DNA of 64,000 nucleotides from Clostridia bacterium (GCA_017625565.1 JAGAKN010000004.1:38888-102887), one strand, 5' to 3'. Positions 36,001-45,246 are shown, numbered from the stretch's first letter. A program made the numbers and translations. Notes: a model not told the origin generated them from the letters alone.

Positions 36001-37769
36001 TACGCTTCACCCCCTTCGCTAGCTCTACTCTTGGTTTGCGCTTGATACGTTTCACGGTAAACGTCGCTCGTTTGCAACAACGTTTCGTGATCGCCACAAG
36101 CGACGACCTTTCCGCCGTCCAAAACGACGATTTTATCCGCGTGTTCAACAGACGAAATGCGTTGCGCGATGATAATCTTCGTCGTATCGGGGATTTCTTC
36201 CGCAAACGCACGACGAATGAGCGCGTCCGTCTTGGTATCCACCGCCGACGTCGAGTCGTCCAAAATCAAAATCTTGGGCTTGCGGAGCAACGCCCGAGCG
36301 ATACAAAGCCGTTGCTTTTGTCCGCCCGAAACGTTCGTACCGCCCTGTTCGATATAGGTATCGTAGCCGTCGGGGAACGCACGCACAAACTCGTCCGCTT
36401 GCGCAAGCTTGCAAACTCGTTCGATTTCTTCGTCCGTAGCTTTTTCGTTCCCCCAACGCAAATTGTCTTTAATCGTCCCTGAAAAGAGCACGTTCTTTTG
36501 CAAAACAACCGCCACTTCTTTCCGCAGAGCGTCCAAATCGTATTCCTTGACGTTGATGTCACCGACGTACACGTTCCCTTCGGACGCGTCGTACAAACGG
36601 GGAATGAGTTGCACGAGCGTCGTTTTCGACGAACCCGTACCCCCGAGTATCCCTACCGTTTCCCCCGATCGGATTTCCAAATCGATATCCGAGAGCGCGT
36701 AGCGACCTGCTTTTGCGGAATACTTAAAGCTAACGTTTTCAAACCGCACCGAACCGTCTTGCACCGTCGTTTTGCCCTGTTCGGGGCTAACCAAATCGGA
36801 TTCTTGGTTTAACACTTCAGAAATACGTCTAGCCGATTCGAAGGACATCGTAATCATAACGAATACCATCGAGAACATCATACAGCAAGATAAAATTTGT
36901 ATGCCGTAGGTAATGAGCGCCGAAAGCTCGGTCGGTGTGAAATCACCGTTTAAGCTCCCTGCTCGGATAATTTGTTTTGCGCCTAAGAAGGAAATCAACA
37001 CCGCCGCCACGTTGATGAACAACGTCATAATCGGGTTGTTCAGGGCAAGGATTTTTTCCGCGCGCGTGAAATCGTTGCGTACTTCGCTTGCCGCCTTGTC
37101 AAACTTCTCCGTTTCATACTTTTCCCGCACGAACGACTTGACCACGCGAACACCCCCGACGTTTTCTTGTACGGAATTATTCAGCGCGTCGTACTTTTTG
37201 AAAATTCGACGGAAAAAGGGCATAACTACGCGCATAATCGCAATCAGGAACAACGCCAAAACGGGCATAATCACAATAAAAATCCAAGCGAGTTTCGCAT
37301 TGATGGAAAAACTCATAATAATGGCGAAAATAAATTGCAACGGTACGCGAATCGCAATCCGCAAACACATTTGATAGGATTGCTGTACGTTGGTCACGTC
37401 CGTCGTCAAACGTGTGACGAGCGACGACGTCGAAAATTTATCCACGTTCGCGAACGAGAATTTTTGCACTTTATAAAACAAATCATGCCGAAGATTGCTA
37501 GCAAAACCACAACTCGCCGTTGCGGCAAACTGCCCTGCCAAAACGCCACTTGTTATCGAACCCGCCGCCAAAACCAGCAAAACGACGCCATATTTTAAAA
37601 TGTGCGCCATCGCTCCGCTTTCCTGCAAAACGCTTTGGTTGATCATCTTCGCCATAAAAAAGGGAATCAAACACTCGCAAAACGCTTCCACCGCCATAAA
37701 AAACGGAGTTATTAACGACGGTTTTTTATATTGTCTAACGCTCTTTAACAGCGTTTTTACAGTAGACAT
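36000..37769 (-). CDS. ABC exporter half-transporter with degenerate NBD
   Basis: 589 aa from ATG 37769 (GGAGG upstream); a start at 37796 would overlap the leader. Six-span exporter domain, then NBD with Walker A GGTGSSKTT (Ser where Gly is usual), signature VSGGQKQR, and Walker B ILILDDSTSAVD, where Asp replaces the catalytic Glu. This pairing of an intact and a Glu-less subunit marks a heterodimeric exporter with one degenerate ATP site (as in BmrCD or TM287/288). The substrate cannot be read. The promoter contains a perfect 20-bp palindrome. Confidence 0.92.
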   Translation of the reverse strand: MSTVKTLLKSVRQYKKPSLITPFFMAVEAFCECLIPFFMAKMINQSVLQESGAMAHILKYGVVLLVLAAGSITSGVLAGQFAATASCGFASNLRHDLFYKVQKFSFANVDKFSTSSLVTRLTTDVTNVQQSYQMCLRIAIRVPLQFIFAIIMSFSINAKLAWIFIVIMPVLALFLIAIMRVVMPFFRRIFKKYDALNNSVQENVGGVRVVKSFVREKYETEKFDKAASEVRNDFTRAEKILALNNPIMTLFINVAAVLISFLGAKQIIRAGSLNGDFTPTELSALITYGIQILSCCMMFSMVFVMITMSFESARRISEVLNQESDLVSPEQGKTTVQDGSVRFENVSFKYSAKAGRYALSDIDLEIRSGETVGILGGTGSSKTTLVQLIPRLYDASEGNVYVGDINVKEYDLDALRKEVAVVLQKNVLFSGTIKDNLRWGNEKATDEEIERVCKLAQADEFVRAFPDGYDTYIEQGGTNVSGGQKQRLCIARALLRKPKILILDDSTSAVDTKTDALIRRAFAEEIPDTTKIIIAQRISSVEHADKIVVLDGGKVVACGDHETLLQTSDVYRETYQAQTKSRASEGGEA

Positions 37770-37831
37770 TGATTGTCCTCCTACCCTGCTTTGCATCTTC
37801 TTGTTCGACCGTATTTACGACCGACTTTATT

Positions 37832-37860
37832 ATTATATTTTCTCAAGAAAATATTGTCAA
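37832..37860 (-). promoter_or_regulatory. Promoter of the ABC exporter operon with palindromic operator
   Basis: Minus strand TTGACA (37855-37860), 17 bp, TATAAT (37832-37837). The spacer is occupied by a palindrome at 37835-37854, ATATTTTCT-CA-AGAAAATAT (9-bp arms), a likely repressor site. No regulator gene is adjacent. Confidence 0.7.
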
Positions 37861-37925
37861 TAAAATTTTCGGACGTTTGGGAATTTTTCCCATTCTTTCA
37901 CAAAAATTTCATTCGCAAACGCCCG

Positions 37926-40184
37926 TTATAATTTAAGCGTTCCCTTACAAGTAAAATACAGGATTTGGTACTTTTGGGACAACGCGCGAATGAGCGACTT
38001 TGCTTTTTCCGTCTTTTCGTCGTCGAAATTGACAAACGGATCGTCTAAAATCAAGGGCGGTTGTTCTTTGGCAAACACCGCGTCCGCAAGCGCCAACCGC
38101 ACGCAAAGCCCCGTCAATTCCTTTCCGCCTTTGCTGTAATACGCCAGCTCGCGCAATCCACCGTTGTCTTCGTACACGGGTATGCCTTCGCCTGTAAACC
38201 GTAGCGTTTTTTGCCCGTCTGTTTGGAGCGCCGATAAATACGTTCTCGCCCCTTTAGCGACAGGCTCTAAGTACCGCGACGCCATGTTCTCTTTCGCGCG
38301 GAGCAATAATTCTTTTGCGCTACAAACCGCGGAATACCGCCTTTCCAAACGCACCTTTTCTTCCTGTAAGAACGCGCGTTCTGAAACGAGCTGTTTATAA
38401 TCGACCGCCGTTTCGTACGTTTCCGCTTCACGGAGAGATAAAACGCGTTGTTCTTTTAACGCCGATAACTCGCGCTCGTAAGCAACCACGTCTAATTTTA
38501 AGGTTTGCATATCCGCGTGGAAATATTCCGATTGCACGGCACTTAAGGGTTGTTCCGACGGCGTTTTCGCCGTATATTCCTGCAAACGGGTTTCGTAATG
38601 CGCTATCCTTTCTTCCGCTTTCTCAAACGCAAGCATATTTTCTTTCAAGCTTGCAACAGCCGAGCGGTAATCGTAAACTTTCTCAAAACGGAAATGATTC
38701 AAGAAGTTCTTAATCCCCACTTCCATTTCCGAAAGTTTGTTTCGCAAGCTCTCTCGCTCCGACGCCAGCTCTTCTTTGGAACGGTTCTCATCCGCACGTA
38801 AAGTTTGTAATTTTTGCAGGAGAGCGTTCCACTCCGATTTCGCCGTTTCGTATTCGATGGCAAGACGGAAATCAACGTCGTCCGAATCTATTTCTTGGGT
38901 TTCCCCTTCTTTCTTAACCACCTTTTTCGGCAACGTTCGGAAAAAGACGAACAAAGCGCCCACGCCACCAACGCCAAGCAACGACAACCCGACGACGGGT
39001 TTGCTATCGCAATACACCGCGCCGAACGCCAAAGCAAAGATCGCCAACAACAAAATCCAAAAATTACTCTTTCTCTTGGGCGGTATCACGGTTTTCGTCT
39101 TGGGTTTAATGATTCTTACCGTCTTTTCTTCTTGTATTAAAGTTTCCAACTCGGCAACCTTTTGCCGACAAGCTTCCGCTTGTGTTTCCAACTCCGTCGT
39201 GTCCTTTACGGAAAAACGCTCGTCTAAGCACCGACGTTCTAATTCTTCCACACGCTCTTTTAAGGCGTAATACTCCGCCACCGCGTTCTCCAACCCGTCG
39301 ACGTTGAGCGTTTTCCAGTCCACTTGCCCGAAAAACTCCCGTAAAGCTTGCAGTTCTCGACGGGCGTTTTCCGCGTCGAGTTCTAATTCCCTTGTCGTTT
39401 CCCGTTGCGCGTCCCGTTCGTTTTGACGACTCTTTTCTTCCATCGCCGAACGGATTGCGCAGAGCTTTTCTGCTAAAACGTCTATCGTTTTGTCTAAGTC
39501 CGCCACCGACGCGCGTATCGCGCTTGCGCGCGCGCGATTATTTTCAAAGGATTGTTCCTGACGGTTGATGAGTTCAATCCGTTCGTCAATTTCGTCAAGT
39601 TTCCCTTTCGCAGGTTTTCGTTTTGCGCGGAGTTTGCGTTCGGCTTCTTCCAACCGCGCAATCGTGCCCCCGCCTTTTTCGCCGTTCGTATCCGCGCTCA
39701 ATAGCGCCAACAACCTGCCCTTTAAGTCTTCAGGTAAACCGTTCGACGGCAAATCGCCTTGGGGTACGTAAGCGGTTCTTTGGAAACTTTCGGCGTTCAC
39801 GCCGAAAATGCGTTCGCCTAAAAATTCCGCCCGTTCGCCAAACTCGTAGGAAAGCAAATTATTGCTATCAAATACCCGTCCGATATCCTGCGCAGGCGTT
39901 CGCCCGAACGTGCGTTCTACGCGATACGTTTTACCGCGCAAAGTAAACACCAGCGTCCCCCCGTACGCACCGCCCTGCCAAGGTTCGTACCGCAAGCGAT
40001 CGTTGACCGCAACGGCTTTGCCCCTGCCTGCGTCCATACCGTATAACATACATTTAATAAAATCGGCAAGCGTCGTTTTTCCCCAGCCGTTTTCTTCCTG
40101 GAATACGACGATTTGCCCCGATAAGTCGAACGCGCGGTTTGCGAATTTTCCAAACCCCGCAATATAACAGGAAAGAAGTTTCAT
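37926..40184 (-). CDS. AAA/SMC-like ATPase, YhaN-type (Rad50/SbcC superfamily)
   Basis: 752 aa. N-terminal Walker A in EENGWGKTTLADFIKCMLYG (about 31-50). Long coiled coils follow, with two hydrophobic spans in the middle (about 373-418) that would tether the protein to the membrane. A second coil precedes the C-terminal ABC-type lobe, with signature-like YYSKGGKELTGLCVRLALAD and Walker B PLILDDPFVNFDDE. Pairs with the calcineurin-like nuclease gene upstream (4-nt ATGA overlap). The pair resembles B. subtilis YhaO/YhaN rather than SbcCD; a DNA-end role is likely but unproven. Confidence 0.85.
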   Translation of the reverse strand: MKLLSCYIAGFGKFANRAFDLSGQIVVFQEENGWGKTTLADFIKCMLYGMDAGRGKAVAVNDRLRYEPWQGGAYGGTLVFTLRGKTYRVERTFGRTPAQDIGRVFDSNNLLSYEFGERAEFLGERIFGVNAESFQRTAYVPQGDLPSNGLPEDLKGRLLALLSADTNGEKGGGTIARLEEAERKLRAKRKPAKGKLDEIDERIELINRQEQSFENNRARASAIRASVADLDKTIDVLAEKLCAIRSAMEEKSRQNERDAQRETTRELELDAENARRELQALREFFGQVDWKTLNVDGLENAVAEYYALKERVEELERRCLDERFSVKDTTELETQAEACRQKVAELETLIQEEKTVRIIKPKTKTVIPPKRKSNFWILLLAIFALAFGAVYCDSKPVVGLSLLGVGGVGALFVFFRTLPKKVVKKEGETQEIDSDDVDFRLAIEYETAKSEWNALLQKLQTLRADENRSKEELASERESLRNKLSEMEVGIKNFLNHFRFEKVYDYRSAVASLKENMLAFEKAEERIAHYETRLQEYTAKTPSEQPLSAVQSEYFHADMQTLKLDVVAYERELSALKEQRVLSLREAETYETAVDYKQLVSERAFLQEEKVRLERRYSAVCSAKELLLRAKENMASRYLEPVAKGARTYLSALQTDGQKTLRFTGEGIPVYEDNGGLRELAYYSKGGKELTGLCVRLALADAVFAKEQPPLILDDPFVNFDDEKTEKAKSLIRALSQKYQILYFTCKGTLKL

Positions 40185-41251
40185 AAATCAATCTCCTCCC
40201 CGCAAAGCGCCTTTAAGCCCACTTCCAAGATCTCCGCGCGAAACGCTTCGTCCATCTCGTACCTGCCTACTTCCCGCACGAATTCCCCACGCTCGGAAAG
40301 GTCGGTTTCAAACTGCCGATAATCGAACGCCAACTTGCTTTCGTCCACCACTTTCACGTGGAAAAAACGTTGGTTTAAGCGCTCGGAAAGCAGAGAAATA
40401 TCCTTGCGCAACTCCGCGGAATAACGCCCACGTAAAATGAGCTTGATCATATTCCCACTCGGCTCGTTTCTTAACGTTTCTTCGGCGCAACGCTCGACGT
40501 CGAAATAGGTTTTACACGCGGAAACGTCTACGTAGCGTTCGCAAATTTCCCGTTTGGACAAGGACAGGAATTTTTCGTCTAAAAGTTTCCCGCCCGACGT
40601 TTCCAACAGGAAAAATCCACGTTTTCCACACTCGTCAAAGCCCCGTCCTTCTAAGCAACCGCAATAGCGGTAATGCCCCCGCCCGTCCAAGCGTTCGGGT
40701 GTCAACGTCGGTACGTGAATATGTCCAAGCGCCAAATAATCGATATGTTTATTTTGTAAATTTGCCAGCGATATTTTCTCTCCACCGTACGCGGTATCTC
40801 CGTGCATTAACACGATATTATATCGGTCGGGACGCAAGACAAGCCGAGCATAACACCCCTCGTCCGCGTATTTCCCGTCAATCCCCGTCACCGTCACGCC
40901 ATCGGGCAAATCGTAGCTTTTCCAACTCCGCGTTTCGGAGAAAGTATAAAAATTTTCAGGAGCGCCGTCTAATACGAGTTCTCCGTCGTGGTTTCCCGAA
41001 ACGTAGAAAAATGCCACAGGTTTTGCCGATTGTATAAACGAAAACACATCTTGTTTTAACGACGCAGGCGCGTTGTTGCCATCGAACAAATCCCCGGCGA
41101 TCAAGACGGCGGTAATTGCGTTTTCACGCGCGTAAATGGTCATACGGCGGAAAGTATCTAAGATTTCCGCCTTGCGTAATTTTGCTTTTTCCGTTGGCAA
41201 ATTGCGTGTTGCCGCGCCCAAATGCACGTCGCCCGTATGTATAATCTTCAT
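40181..41251 (-). CDS. Calcineurin-like DNA exonuclease (SbcD/YhaO-like)
   Basis: 356 aa from ATG 41251 (GGAAAGGG upstream). Metallophosphoesterase motifs in order: HTGDVHLGA (D-x-H) near 4-12, IAGDLFDGNN, YVSGNHDGE near 95-103, VLMHGD near 154-159 and LGHIHVPT near 184-191. Two-metal nuclease of the Mre11/SbcD type, likely the catalytic partner of the YhaN-type ATPase. Promoter TTTACA-17-TATACT at 41272-41300. Confidence 0.9.
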   Translation of the reverse strand: MKIIHTGDVHLGAATRNLPTEKAKLRKAEILDTFRRMTIYARENAITAVLIAGDLFDGNNAPASLKQDVFSFIQSAKPVAFFYVSGNHDGELVLDGAPENFYTFSETRSWKSYDLPDGVTVTGIDGKYADEGCYARLVLRPDRYNIVLMHGDTAYGGEKISLANLQNKHIDYLALGHIHVPTLTPERLDGRGHYRYCGCLEGRGFDECGKRGFFLLETSGGKLLDEKFLSLSKREICERYVDVSACKTYFDVERCAEETLRNEPSGNMIKLILRGRYSAELRKDISLLSERLNQRFFHVKVVDESKLAFDYRQFETDLSERGEFVREVGRYEMDEAFRAEILEVGLKALCGEEIDL

Positions 41252-41271
41252 AAGTGTTTCCCTTTCCTTAT

Positions 41272-41300
41272 AGTATAACACAAACCGCCGAAAATGTAAA
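41272..41300 (-). promoter_or_regulatory. Promoter of the YhaO/YhaN-like operon
   Basis: Minus strand TTTACA, 17 bp, TATACT, about 20 bp upstream of the start codon. Confidence 0.6.
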
Positions 41301-41331
41301 GGGTTTTTAAAAATTTCAGTTTAGAACGTAG

Positions 41332-41361
41332 AAAAAGCACCGACCGAAGTCGGTGCTTTTT
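41332..41361 (-). terminator. Bidirectional terminator after ferredoxin
   Basis: AAAAAGCACCGAC-CGAA-GTCGGTGCTTTTT, 14 bp past the ferredoxin stop; A and T runs flank both sides. Confidence 0.8.
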
Positions 41362-41374
41362 CATCACGCTTTGA

Positions 41375-41545
41375 TTATTCCGCTTTGATCGCCGCTACGG
41401 GGCATCCGTCTTCGCAAGCGCCACAATCTACGCATTCGTCGTTGATTACGTAAATCCCGTTATCGCCCAACACGATTGCGCCTACAGGGCAAGTATCCGC
41501 GCACGCACCGCAAGCAATACATTCGTCCGTAATTTTATGTGCCAT
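41375..41545 (-). CDS. 2[4Fe-4S] ferredoxin, clostridial type
   Basis: 56 aa. Two cluster motifs: [12 protein letters not shown] (9-20) and [12 protein letters not shown] (39-49), each C-x2-C-x2-C-x3-C-P, with short pseudo-symmetric halves ([10 protein letters not shown] and VAAIKAE). Small soluble electron carrier of anaerobes. GGAGG precedes ATG 41545. Its own promoter lies at 41577-41605 and a strong terminator follows, so it is a single-gene unit beside a cysteine desulfurase. Confidence 0.95.
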   Translation of the reverse strand: MAHKITDECIACGACADTCPVGAIVLGDNGIYVINDECVDCGACEDGCPVAAIKAE

Positions 41546-41576
41546 TTTTCTTACCTCCGAATTATTTATTAGCTAT

Positions 41577-41605
41577 ATTATAGCACCTTTTTTTCAATTA
41601 GTAAA
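41577..41605 (-). promoter_or_regulatory. Promoter of ferredoxin gene
   Basis: Minus strand TTTACT, 17 bp, TATAAT. Confidence 0.6.
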
Positions 41606-41637
41606 GGAGAAACGTATAGATTTTTTCACTTTTCCCT

Positions 41638-42777
41638 TTAAAAGTTTCTAAGCGAGCGCACCGTTTCCACCGTCAACTCCGCACCACGCAAAATCTCTTC
41701 TTCCGTATTGTCTTTCCCAAAACTAAACCGCACGGACGATTTTGCTTTTTGCTCCGTCAAGCCCATCGCCGTCAACACGTGGCTGGGCTTTAACGACGCG
41801 CTTGCACAGGCCGAGCCTGCCGCCAAACACACCCCTTGTAAGTCCATTTTATATAAGAATGCAGAATTTTCCACGCCGTCGATTTGTAAATTGACGATCG
41901 CAGGCAAACCGTTTTCGTCGCCATTGATACACACTCCGTCCAAACAAGCAATTTTCTCTAAGAACAACGCGCGCAACCGTTGCAGTTTCCTGTTTGTTTC
42001 CTGCATCGTACGTACCGTTTTTTCATACGCCGCCGCCAACCCGACTACTGCAGGCACGTTCGTCGTGCCACCACGAAGTCCGCGCTCCTGCTCGCCACCG
42101 AGAATATGCCGATCCATTTTCACGCCGTTTTTGATATACAAAACCCCACAACCTTTCGGCCCGTAGAATTTGTGTGCCGACAACGCCAAAGTGTCCACGC
42201 CCAGCTCCCCAACGTTCAAGGGCAAGTACGGCGCGGCTTGTACGCAGTCGGTAAAAAACAAACTCCCCTGTTCCTTGGCGAGCGTCGCAAGCTCCTTTAC
42301 AGGTTGAATTGCACCCGTTTCATTATTCGCCATCATCACCGCAACCAACGCCGTGTCCCCTGTTAAAAGCGTTTTCGCCAAATCCAAATCCACTTTTCCA
42401 CTTGCCGTCACAGGCAAGTATTGCACGTCAAATCCGTCCTCAGACAATTTCTCCGCCGACGCCATTACCGCGTGATGTTCTATCGCGGAAACAAGCACTT
42501 TTTTCCTGCCAAGCCGTCTTTGCGCGTACGCTCCGCCGAACATAGCCCAGTTATCGCTTTCCGTGCCCCCCGACGTAAAATAAATTTCGTTAGGTTTTGC
42601 ACCGAGTAATTGCGCTACTTTATCCCGCGCTTCGTCTACGGCGTTCATCGCCTTTCGCCCGAGCGCGTGCAAAGAATCGGCGTTTCCGTACTCCGCCGAA
42701 AAATAAGGCAACATTTTCTCTAAAACTTCAGGATCAAGCGACGTCGTCGCCGCGTGATCGAAATATATCCGTTCCAT
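41638..42777 (-). CDS. Cysteine desulfurase (IscS/NifS family)
   Basis: 379 aa from ATG 42777 (MERIYFDHAATT). PLP enzyme releasing sulfur from cysteine for Fe-S clusters or tRNA thiolation. Family motifs: YFDHAATT, TSGGTESDNWA, EHHAVMASAE, NNETGAIQPV, PLP-lysine in LSAHKFYGPKG, and the catalytic-loop Cys in LAAGSACASASLKPSHVL. The SSVRFSFGKDNTEEE segment closes the fold. No iscU or mnmA is adjacent. The consensus promoter's -10 box ends 7 nt before the ATG, so the mRNA is probably leaderless. Confidence 0.94.
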   Translation of the reverse strand: MERIYFDHAATTSLDPEVLEKMLPYFSAEYGNADSLHALGRKAMNAVDEARDKVAQLLGAKPNEIYFTSGGTESDNWAMFGGAYAQRRLGRKKVLVSAIEHHAVMASAEKLSEDGFDVQYLPVTASGKVDLDLAKTLLTGDTALVAVMMANNETGAIQPVKELATLAKEQGSLFFTDCVQAAPYLPLNVGELGVDTLALSAHKFYGPKGCGVLYIKNGVKMDRHILGGEQERGLRGGTTNVPAVVGLAAAYEKTVRTMQETNRKLQRLRALFLEKIACLDGVCINGDENGLPAIVNLQIDGVENSAFLYKMDLQGVCLAAGSACASASLKPSHVLTAMGLTEQKAKSSVRFSFGKDNTEEEILRGAELTVETVRSLRNF

Positions 42778-43103
42778 AGCCTTTATTATACTCTCTTTTC
42801 GCGCGTTTGTCAACGCCGTTTTTACGCTTGTAAACGAATTCTCTTCCGCAATTTTGAAAAACTGTCCAAAAAATACAAAAAAAACCGTCTGTCTTGAAAA
42901 TTTTTTTAATTTTTTTCAAAAAAACCCTTGAAAAGTGTTAAAAAATGTATTATAATGATTGTAGTTATCATTCAGTTGTCATTCGGTCGGGCGCAACGCT
43001 CAAACTCGGCGAAGTAAATTCCCTTATTTCCACCGCCGACAACGAAATTGCGGATCTACCTGAACGAAACGGAATATTTTATATAACCAAAGGGAGATTT
43101 ATT
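42778..43103. promoter_or_regulatory. Divergent control region of cysteine desulfurase and EF-G-like genes
   Basis: 326-bp gap. Minus promoter TTGACA (42808-42813), 17 bp, TATAAT (42785-42790) for the desulfurase. Plus promoter TTGAAA (42928-42933), 17 bp, TATAAT (42951-42956) for the EF-G-like gene. The EF-G mRNA then has a leader of about 140 nt before AAAGGGAG at 43089. An imperfect dyad TGATTGTAGTTATCA is at 42956-42970. A T/A-rich tract lies at 42880-42925. Confidence 0.7.
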
Positions 43104-45161
43104 ATGAGTATTAAAGGCGAGAATATCCGCAACATTGCGATTGTGGGACACAGTGGCGAAGGCAAGACGACGTTATGCGAAGCGATGCTGTTTAACGGCG
43201 GAGCAATCGACAGACAGGGCAAAGTGCTCGACGGAACGACGGTTAGCGACTACGACGATCTTGAAAAAGCCAAGAAGATGTCCATCTATACTTCTTGTTC
43301 TTATTTAATGTGGAAGGACGTAAAAGTCAATTTGCTTGATTTACCGGGCTACTACGATTTTGAAGGCGAACGCAACGAAGGCTTGCGCGCTGCAGGCGGA
43401 GCGCTCCTTGTAATCGGCGCAAACGGCGTGATCCCTATCGGCGCGGAAGCGATCGTAGATTATTGCTTAAAGCTTGGGAAGCCGCTGATCATCTTCATCA
43501 ACGGTATGGACAAGGAAAACGCGGATTATTTCGCTACCGTTCAAGCGTTGCAAGCCAAATACGCAGGCAAGCTTGCACCCATTCAAATCCCGATTATGGA
43601 AGGTGGAAAAATGCAAGGCTGTATCAACGCTTTGCAAGAACGTGCGTATCTGTTTAAGGAAAACGGACCGCAAGAAATCCCTATCCCCGAGGATATGCTC
43701 GGTCAAGTAGAAGAAATGAAAGCACAACTTATGGAAACGGCGGCGGAAAACGACGAATTCTTGCTCGACAAGTACTTCGAATCAGGCGAACTCACGAGAG
43801 AAGAAACCATTCGCGGTATCCGTTTGGGGATTGCGGCGGTAAATACCATTCCCGTTATGGCGGGTTCGGCGCTCCAAAACCGTGGCGTTATCAATCTCTT
43901 GAACGAAATCGTCACGTACATGCCCCAAGCGCGCGAACGTTTGAATACGCTCGCAGACGATGTCGCAAACGACAAAGTCGTTAGCATCCGAACCGATGAC
44001 GACGCGCCGTTTGCTGCGCAAGTATTTAAGACGGTGATCGATCCGTTCTCGGGAAAATTGAGCTATTTGAAGAGCTTCCGTGGCGTTTTGAAGAGCGGTT
44101 CTACCGTTTGGAACGCAAACACCGAAACGGAAGAACGCATCGGGCAAGTATACCTGCTCCGCGGAAAAAAGATGGAAGCGGTCGACGCGTTGTACGCAGG
44201 CGACATCGGCGCGGTAAACAAACTCGGCAATACCAACACGGGTGATACGCTTTGCGATCCGAATGCGAAGATTCGTTTCTCCCCCATCCACTTCCCGAAA
44301 CCCACGTTGTTTATGTCCGTTTCCGCGGAAAAGAAAGGCGAAGAAGACAAGGTTTTCGCAGGGCTTGCGAAACTCGGCGAAGAAGATTACACGTTCTCGA
44401 TTGAAAAGAACTCTGAAACAGGCGAATTGTTAATCGGCGGTCAAGGAGACATTCAACTAGAAATGTTGGCGAAGAAAGTCAAGGCGCGCTACGGCGTTGA
44501 TTTGAAACTCTCCGATCCGAAGATTGCCTATCGTGAAACCATTCGCGGTAGCGCGGACGCGGAAGGAAAACATAAGAAACAATCGGGCGGACACGGACAA
44601 TACGGGCATTGTAAGATTCGTTTCTCCCCTTGCGAAGAAGACTTTATCTTTGAAGAAGAAGTCGTCGGTGGCGCAGTACCTAAGAACTACTTCCCTGCAG
44701 TTGAAAAAGGCTTACGCGAAAGCATGGAAAGCGGTCCTTTGGCGGGCTATCCCGTCACGGGCGTAAAAGCCGTGCTTTACGACGGCAGTTATCACGACGT
44801 AGACTCCAACGAACTCTCGTTCAAGATGGCGGCGTCGATTGCGTTTAAGGAAGGCTTGAAGAACGCGAAACCCGTACTCCTTGAACCCGTACACCGTTTG
44901 AAGATCGCAGTCCCCGGGGATTATCTCGGCGACGTTATGGGCGACATCAACAAACGTCGTGGTCGGATTATGGGTACGGACGCGGAAGGCGATACGTCGA
45001 TCATTACGGCGGAAGTTCCCCTTGCCGAAATCAAGACGTATACGATGGAACTCCGTTCCTTGACGCGCGGTAGCGGGAAATTTGTTTCCGAGTTCTTGGG
45101 TTATGAAGACGTACCCCCGATGCTTGTAGATAAGATTATCGCGGAAAGCAAAAAAGACTAA
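43104..45161 (+). CDS. Elongation factor G-like translational GTPase
   Basis: 685 aa from ATG 43104 with AAAGGGAG upstream (the frame continues open to 42945 with no ribosome site). Domain plan of EF-G: G domain with G1 GHSGEGKT (15-22), G3 DLPGYYDF (79-86) and G5 GSAL, then domains II-V including the domain IV GGHGQYGHCKIRFSP. G4 is NGMD (133-136) instead of NKxD. G1 and overall similarity place it with the FusA2/EF-G-like subgroup of Clostridia rather than canonical EF-G. Cellular role unknown; ribosome binding is likely. Confidence 0.88.
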   Translation: MSIKGENIRNIAIVGHSGEGKTTLCEAMLFNGGAIDRQGKVLDGTTVSDYDDLEKAKKMSIYTSCSYLMWKDVKVNLLDLPGYYDFEGERNEGLRAAGGALLVIGANGVIPIGAEAIVDYCLKLGKPLIIFINGMDKENADYFATVQALQAKYAGKLAPIQIPIMEGGKMQGCINALQERAYLFKENGPQEIPIPEDMLGQVEEMKAQLMETAAENDEFLLDKYFESGELTREETIRGIRLGIAAVNTIPVMAGSALQNRGVINLLNEIVTYMPQARERLNTLADDVANDKVVSIRTDDDAPFAAQVFKTVIDPFSGKLSYLKSFRGVLKSGSTVWNANTETEERIGQVYLLRGKKMEAVDALYAGDIGAVNKLGNTNTGDTLCDPNAKIRFSPIHFPKPTLFMSVSAEKKGEEDKVFAGLAKLGEEDYTFSIEKNSETGELLIGGQGDIQLEMLAKKVKARYGVDLKLSDPKIAYRETIRGSADAEGKHKKQSGGHGQYGHCKIRFSPCEEDFIFEEEVVGGAVPKNYFPAVEKGLRESMESGPLAGYPVTGVKAVLYDGSYHDVDSNELSFKMAASIAFKEGLKNAKPVLLEPVHRLKIAVPGDYLGDVMGDINKRRGRIMGTDAEGDTSIITAEVPLAEIKTYTMELRSLTRGSGKFVSEFLGYEDVPPMLVDKIIAESKKD

Positions 45162-45183
45162 TCGACGTTCTCACTTATTTTAT

Positions 45184-45228
45184 TTGGAAAAACCCCTTTC
45201 GGCATTGTACCGAAAGGGGTTTTTCCAA
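45184..45228 (+). terminator. Terminator after EF-G-like gene
   Basis: 19-bp perfect stem TTGGAAAAACCCCTTTCGG / CCGAAAGGGGTTTTTCCAA with a 7-nt loop; T-run inside the 3' arm. Confidence 0.8.
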
Positions 45229-45246
45229 AATATACGTCGCACTTAC

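Noticed and set aside
42955..43017. 20-codon leader peptide before the EF-G-like gene
   Set aside because: Its ATG overlaps the -10 box, so it would not be in the transcript.
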